Source: Flavobacteriia bacterium
GTDB lineage: Bacteria > Bacteroidota > Bacteroidia > Flavobacteriales > Weeksellaceae
Assembly (NCBI GenBank): GCA_015999765.1
Contig: JAECQR010000001.1
Coordinates: 434,001 to 498,000, forward strand
DNA length: 64,000 nt
Direction: 5' to 3'
In this document: positions 59,913-64,000 of the stretch, in pieces
Layout of the letters: every line of letters starts with the position of its first letter
Numbering within the stretch: position 1 is the stretch's first letter
Program-made: the position numbers and the translations under genes
The notes under the pieces: generated by a model
Seen by the model: only the letters and a program-made list of their open reading frames with translations
Told to the model about the DNA's origin: nothing
Database searches by the model: none

Positions 59913-60566
59913 TTACGCCTGCATTTTGGCGATCACATCAATTCCACCTTTGGTTTTATCACCAATTTTACAGGTGATTTCAGTGTCCAGCGGCAAAAAT
60001 ACATCCATTCGGGAACCGAACTTAATAAATCCGAACTCATGACCCGCCTTTGCAGTATCACCTTCATTGCAATAGAAAACGATTCTCCGAGCAACGTATC
60101 CCGCAATCTGGCGGAATACCACTTGATGTTGGGTAAGACTTTCGACGGCAACAGTTGTTCTTTCGTTTTCGGTAGACGACTTTTCGTGCCAGGCAACAAG
60201 ATATTTCCCGGGATGGTATTTTTTATAAATTACTTTACCGGAAACCGGATATCTGCAGATGTGTACATTAAGCGGCGACATAAAGATGGAAATCTGAATG
60301 GCCTTTCCCTTGATGAATTCATCTTCTTCAACCTCTTTAATCATCACCACTTTGCCGTCAACCGGTGCAATTACATTTTCTTTGTGATCCTGAATATCGC
60401 GGTTTGGAACTCTGAAAAACCAGAAAACAAGTCCATAAATAACGAGAAGAGGAACGATAATCAGCAGCGACCATTCCCGAAGGTAATACACCGATAGAAA
60501 TGCGGCCAGTGCAAAAACGATGCTCGCAACAATAATAGTTCCTTTTGATTCTTTATGTAATTTCAT
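59913..60566 (-). CDS. psd: Phosphatidylserine decarboxylase (Asd-type)
   Basis: This 217-residue enzyme makes phosphatidylethanolamine in the inner membrane. It has an N-terminal hydrophobic segment (about 8-50) and the core VIAPVDGKVVMI and SIFMSPLNVHICRYPVSGKV. The pyruvoyl site is FGSR, where cleavage before serine makes the alpha subunit. The sequence is short, as in the archaeal/Asd-type. It is 6 bp downstream of cdsA, so the pair is an operon for phospholipid synthesis. Confidence 0.92.
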   Translation of the reverse strand: MKLHKESKGTIIVASIVFALAAFLSVYYLREWSLLIIVPLLVIYGLVFWFFRVPNRDIQDHKENVIAPVDGKVVMIKEVEEDEFIKGKAIQISIFMSPLNVHICRYPVSGKVIYKKYHPGKYLVAWHEKSSTENERTTVAVESLTQHQVVFRQIAGYVARRIVFYCNEGDTAKAGHEFGFIKFGSRMDVFLPLDTEITCKIGDKTKGGIDVIAKMQA

Positions 60567-60572
60567 GGGGGA

Positions 60573-61448
60573 TTATATAAATTTTTCTAAAATAAAGTAC
60601 AAATATACGACAGGTGCGCAGATAATAAAACTGTCGAGGCGGTCTAATATTCCGCCGTGTCCCGGAATCACATTTCCAGAATCTTTTACGCCGAAAGTTC
60701 TTTTCAGCTGGCTTTCTACTAAATCTCCAAAGGGTGCAAATACCGAAACCAGAAATCCGACAACAATCCAATTGCCGCGGAGATCCGGGTGAAGCCTTTC
60801 AATGAAAAAAGCAACCACCAAAGTCAGCAGAACCCCGCCCGCAAAACCTTCCCAGGTTTTCTTTGGTGAAATTTTGGGAGCCATCTTATGTTTTCCGAAA
60901 AATTTCCCGGTGAAGAAGGCAAAACTGTCGCTGCTCCAGATGAGGGCAAATAGGAAGAAAACCTCTAAAGTAAAAGTTTCATTTACCGCAGAAAATTTCG
61001 GTAATCCCAATGCGAAACCGAATGGAAGTGCAGTATAAATAACAGTGAAGATCAACTTTCCGTTATCGTAATATAATTCTTTGGAAAATTTGAATAAAGT
61101 AATGACTGCAATAAGAATAAGCGAAAGCGCTAAGATTTCAGATAAATTGAAATCGTAATAAAATCCGTGCTGAAAATATCTTTTAGAAAACCTGTAGAAT
61201 ACAAAAACTATAATCGGAAAAACAACCCACTTTTCCCAGCTTTTATGGTTGAATTTCATAATTTTCACACATTCCCAGGCGCCCAAAAAAAGGAAGAGGG
61301 TAATTAAACCATAATAAAGATTGTGCTGCTGAATGAGTCCCGGCGATATTTTATTGATAAGCTCTGCGCCCAGTGGTGTCGTACAGAGAATAACAATTAA
61401 GCCATAAAGCAAGCCCCCGAAAATACGTTGAACTAGATTTTTATCCAA
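60573..61448 (-). CDS. cdsA: Phosphatidate cytidylyltransferase
   Basis: This 291-residue enzyme converts phosphatidate and CTP to CDP-diacylglycerol. It has about eight helices. The C-terminal signature is DLVESQLKRTFGVKDSGN followed by PGHGGILDRLDS, holding the Mg-binding aspartates. It supplies the substrate upstream of the PS/PE branch, and psd follows it directly. Confidence 0.93.
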   Translation of the reverse strand: MDKNLVQRIFGGLLYGLIVILCTTPLGAELINKISPGLIQQHNLYYGLITLFLFLGAWECVKIMKFNHKSWEKWVVFPIIVFVFYRFSKRYFQHGFYYDFNLSEILALSLILIAVITLFKFSKELYYDNGKLIFTVIYTALPFGFALGLPKFSAVNETFTLEVFFLFALIWSSDSFAFFTGKFFGKHKMAPKISPKKTWEGFAGGVLLTLVVAFFIERLHPDLRGNWIVVGFLVSVFAPFGDLVESQLKRTFGVKDSGNVIPGHGGILDRLDSFIICAPVVYLYFILEKFI

Positions 61449-61505
61449 GATTGAGTGATTATGAGTTAAGAAGACTAAACTTTGAAATTAAAAAACTCAA
61501 AGAAA

Positions 61506-62087
61506 TTAATCTTCGAGCAAAAGTAAGAAAAGTTTTGTATTGTCCTTGTTCGGGGTGTCTAATTTTGAATTTCCGCCGCTGATCGAGGTTAGATTACGAA
61601 TATTGCCGTTGCGTTTTATCTTACCCATAGCATCGTTCAGATTAGTGACAATCTGTGATACATTCGCCATTACAATAATCTTCTGCGGAAGTCTGGAAGA
61701 ATGATAATGCAGGATATTATTATGCGAGAGCATAATTCTGCCGTCGTAAGCAATTAAATATTCGCAGGTAATAAATGCACAGTCGTTGAAAAGTTCCAAT
61801 TCTGTAGTGTAAGGAACCTTTACCACATCGAGAAAGTTTTTCAAATCATAATCCCAGCAAAATACTGATTTAATGTCTTCGATCTTGATGATGTGATTGA
61901 GTGTCTGCAGGGCTTCAGCCTCATCAGCACAATAATTAAAAAATCCGCCGGAGTGGGTAAAAAGCTGTGCAAACTTGTAATCGAGGTCAGCGTTTTTCAA
62001 CTGATCTCCAAGTTTAATCAAATCCTGATTTTCATCGTCCTCAGGTTGATTTAGAATTTTTCCGACAATTTTTTTGAAAAGGCTCAA
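61506..62087 (-). CDS. LUD (LutC-like) domain protein
   Basis: This 193-residue protein has a LutC-type fold: an N-terminal helical region, KFAQLFTHSGGFFNYCADEAEAL, then DCAFITCEYLIAYDGRIMLSHN and QKIIVMANVSQIV, and a closing region with a conserved TNLND. Family members take part in lactate utilisation with LutA/B or act alone in quinone or redox roles; this stand-alone form lies between ftsH and cdsA. It does not carry an iron-sulfur motif. Confidence 0.85.
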   Translation of the reverse strand: MSLFKKIVGKILNQPEDDENQDLIKLGDQLKNADLDYKFAQLFTHSGGFFNYCADEAEALQTLNHIIKIEDIKSVFCWDYDLKNFLDVVKVPYTTELELFNDCAFITCEYLIAYDGRIMLSHNNILHYHSSRLPQKIIVMANVSQIVTNLNDAMGKIKRNGNIRNLTSISGGNSKLDTPNKDNTKLFLLLLED

Positions 62088-62152
62088 TTTCTATTGGTTA
62101 TGCAAATGTTAAAACAAAAATAGAAAATATTTGTTCAGGGAATAAATTTAAT

Positions 62153-62203
62153 AAAAAAATCCTGATAATACACCTAAGAAGGCAATTATCAGGATTTTTT
62201 TTA
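62153..62203. terminator. Terminator after ftsH
   Basis: AAATCCTGATAAT pairs with ATTATCAGGATTT around a GCCTTCTTAGGTGT loop, flanked by A- and T-runs on both sides, so it is likely bidirectional. Confidence 0.8.
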
Positions 62204-64000
62204 TAGTTGAGTATTAGATTCGGGTGCTTGAACAGTTTCAGGAGTTTCACTTTCGGTTGAATGGGTAGTTGAGACCGGGTGTTCGGTTAACTCTGGATCC
62301 CACGCTCGCTGACCGAAAACTTCCTCTAAATCTTCGCGGAAAATAACTTCTTTTTCAAGCAATTTAGCCGCCAATGCGTCCAATTTATCCCTGTTTTCGG
62401 TTAATATTGTTAAAGCCCGTTGATACTGGGTTTCAATAATTTTAGAGATTTCTTCATCAATCATTTTCGCAGTCTGCTCTGAATAAGGTTTACCGAAATT
62501 GTATTCAGACTGGCCTGAACTGTCGTAGTAGGAAATATTCCCAACTTTTTCGTTAAGACCATAAATGGTAACCATGGCCTGAGCCTGCTTAGTAACTCTC
62601 TCCAGGTCAGAAAGTGCGCCCGTGGAAATATTGCCGAAAACAGCCTGTTCCGCAGCTCTTCCTCCTAATGTAGCACAAAGTTCATCGTGCATCTGTTCGG
62701 TTGTGGTCAACTGTCTTTCTTCCGGAAGATACCATGCGGCTCCTAGAGATCTTCCTCTTGGGACAATGGTAACTTTAAGAAGTGGAGCGGCGTGTTCTAC
62801 CAGCCATGAAATGGTCGCGTGACCTGCCTCATGGTAAGCAACTCTGCGTTTTTCTGAAGGTTTAATTGCTTTGTTTTTCTTTTCGAGTCCGCCGATGATT
62901 CTATCGATTGCATCCAGAAAATCCTGTTTGGTAACGGTTTCGTGGTCATTTCTTGCTGCAATTAAGGCTGCTTCGTTACAAAGGTTCGCAATATCAGCAC
63001 CGCTGAATCCAGGAGTCTGTTTTGCCAGGAAATCCCGGTCGATATTCGGCTCAAGTTTAATTTTTGCCAGGTGAACATCGAAGATTTCTCTTCGTTCGTG
63101 AAGTTCGGGTAAGTCTACATAAATGGATCGGTCGAATCGGCCGGCTCTCATCAAAGCTTTATCTAGGATGTCAGCTCTGTTGGTCGCAGCCATAATGATT
63201 ACGTTGGTGTCGGTACCAAAACCGTCCATTTCTGTAAGAAGCTGATTCAGTGTGTTTTCGCGTTCGTCGTTGCCGCCTGTGAAATTTCCTTTTCCTCTTG
63301 CTCTACCAATCGCATCAATTTCATCGATAAAAATAATTGCCGGAGATTTTGCTTTTGCCTGTGCAAAAAGGTCACGGACTCTGGATGCACCCACTCCAAC
63401 AAACATTTCCACAAAGTCTGATCCTGAGAGAGAGAAGAACGGAACTTTGGCTTCACCTGCGACAGCTTTGGCCAATAGGGTTTTACCGGTTCCTGGAGGG
63501 CCTACAAGCAATACTCCTTTCGGAATTTTACCGCCTAATTTGGTGTATTTGTCTGAGTTCTTCAAAAAGTCTACAACTTCCTGAACTTCCTCTTTAGCAC
63601 CTTCAAGACCTGCTACATCTTTAAATGAAACCTGAATTTTATCTTTTTCGTCAAAGAGCTTTGCTTTGGATTTTCCGATTGAAAAAATCTGGCCTCCTCC
63701 GCCGCCTCCGCCTCCGCCCATCATTTTGCGGAAGATTACGAAGTAGAATAAAGCCATAATCCCAATCCAGAAGAGTGCTGTGAAAAGCAGTTCTGTCATT
63801 GGATTTTTGCCAATTCCATAATCTTTTTTGGTGGTCAGTGCAGGATTATCCTGTTTAATTTTATCAAATTTCTCAAGGAAAAGCTGTAAGTCACCGAAAC
63901 TTAAAGTGTAATCGGGCTGTGGAGCAAAGTCAAAAGCCGAAAACGGACTTTTTTCCTTAGCAATCTGCTTGTTTGCCAGCTCGGTTTTAGCAGCTTTCGT
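62201..64000 (-). CDS. ftsH: ATP-dependent zinc metalloprotease FtsH (5' end beyond window)
   Basis: The frame is open from the stop at 62201-62203 to the right edge at 64000, giving 599 visible residues; the start codon and first part of the periplasmic region lie outside. The membrane helix [20 protein letters not shown] is followed by a nine-glycine run. The AAA module has Walker A GPPGTGKT, Walker B IIFIDEID, the pore motif FVG and SRH at GRFDRSI. The protease zinc site is HEAGH with a distal glutamate/aspartate. It degrades membrane and regulatory proteins. The internal ATG at 63799 is not the start. Confidence 0.95.
   Translation of the reverse strand, partial: TKAAKTELANKQIAKEKSPFSAFDFAPQPDYTLSFGDLQLFLEKFDKIKQDNPALTTKKDYGIGKNPMTELLFTALFWIGIMALFYFVIFRKMMGGGGGGGGGQIFSIGKSKAKLFDEKDKIQVSFKDVAGLEGAKEEVQEVVDFLKNSDKYTKLGGKIPKGVLLVGPPGTGKTLLAKAVAGEAKVPFFSLSGSDFVEMFVGVGASRVRDLFAQAKAKSPAIIFIDEIDAIGRARGKGNFTGGNDERENTLNQLLTEMDGFGTDTNVIIMAATNRADILDKALMRAGRFDRSIYVDLPELHERREIFDVHLAKIKLEPNIDRDFLAKQTPGFSGADIANLCNEAALIAARNDHETVTKQDFLDAIDRIIGGLEKKNKAIKPSEKRRVAYHEAGHATISWLVEHAAPLLKVTIVPRGRSLGAAWYLPEERQLTTTEQMHDELCATLGGRAAEQAVFGNISTGALSDLERVTKQAQAMVTIYGLNEKVGNISYYDSSGQSEYNFGKPYSEQTAKMIDEEISKIIETQYQRALTILTENRDKLDALAAKLLEKEVIFREDLEEVFGQRAWDPELTEHPVSTTHSTESETPETVQAPESNTQL

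Noticed and set aside
63690-63720. Glycine-codon run in ftsH as a phase-variable repeat
   Set aside because: The run mixes GGA, GGC and GGG-type codons rather than a perfect short repeat, and the glycine linker is usual in this lineage's FtsH.

Overview
The window reads as a chromosomal segment of a flavobacterium (phylum Bacteroidota), most like the Chryseobacterium group of Weeksellaceae. This placement is inferred from several signs. Genes are AT-rich and start without Shine-Dalgarno sequences. Promoters fit the Bacteroidota pattern TTTG/TTG - about 20 bp - TAnnTTTG. Lipoproteins end their signal in an SC-type lipobox. The gene content also fits: YpdA, DUF3127, DUF6973, DUF5686 and an AccD without its zinc ribbon.

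Layout. (1) 1-14852 is an AT-rich defence island. It holds a type I restriction-modification operon: a single-TRD HsdS-like protein, HsdM, a full HsdS, a 1489-residue protein with a C-terminal Schlafen-type AlbA_2 domain, HsdR, and a YgjP/DUF45 metallopeptidase. Next to it is a divergent pair: a 620-residue protein with an EndoU-like N-terminus and an HNH-like zinc protein. They share an intergenic region with a perfect 18-bp palindrome. The island ends at three tRNA genes (Leu-TAA, Gly-GCC, Leu-TAG). (2) 15567-38117 is mostly core housekeeping: DUF3127, aat, a DMT permease, a CBS protein, nadK, fbaA, accD, a PQQ-type sugar dehydrogenase, an S41 peptidase, uvrB, an AI-2E family permease, pabB/pabC, a DUF5686 outer-membrane protein, menD, a 2OG-Fe(II) oxygenase and ypdA. 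(3) 38473-45315 holds a divergent EF-G paralogue lacking the catalytic switch-II histidine. It is followed by an Rrf2-regulated cluster that looks like a nitric-oxide / Fe-S repair operon: a DUF2249x2-RIC fusion, a hemerythrin, a DUF1858-DUF2249 protein, a heme-copper-oxidase/NnrS-like membrane protein and a DUF59 protein. Two copies of one palindromic operator bracket the Rrf2 gene. (4) 45382-50160 holds an esterase, a gap of precisely phased tandem repeats around a 41-codon ORF, a HEPN-like orphan, tnaA, a DUF502 protein and miaE. (5) 50316-64000 is core again: an acyltransferase, rplU-rpmA, an LpxH-type phosphoesterase, thiL, a thioesterase, a BaiN-type flavoprotein, a Kef-type antiporter, psd, cdsA, a LUD protein and a 5'-truncated ftsH that runs off the right edge.

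The most unusual content is: the giant AlbA_2 protein inside the R-M operon, with its extra half-size S protein; the EndoU-like/HNH-like divergent pair with its palindromic operator; the Rrf2 operators, one of which covers a -33 box; and the two phased repeat arrays at 46170-46257 (22-bp period) and 46444-46632 (21-bp period).

All functional calls come from reading the sequence. No homology search was run.
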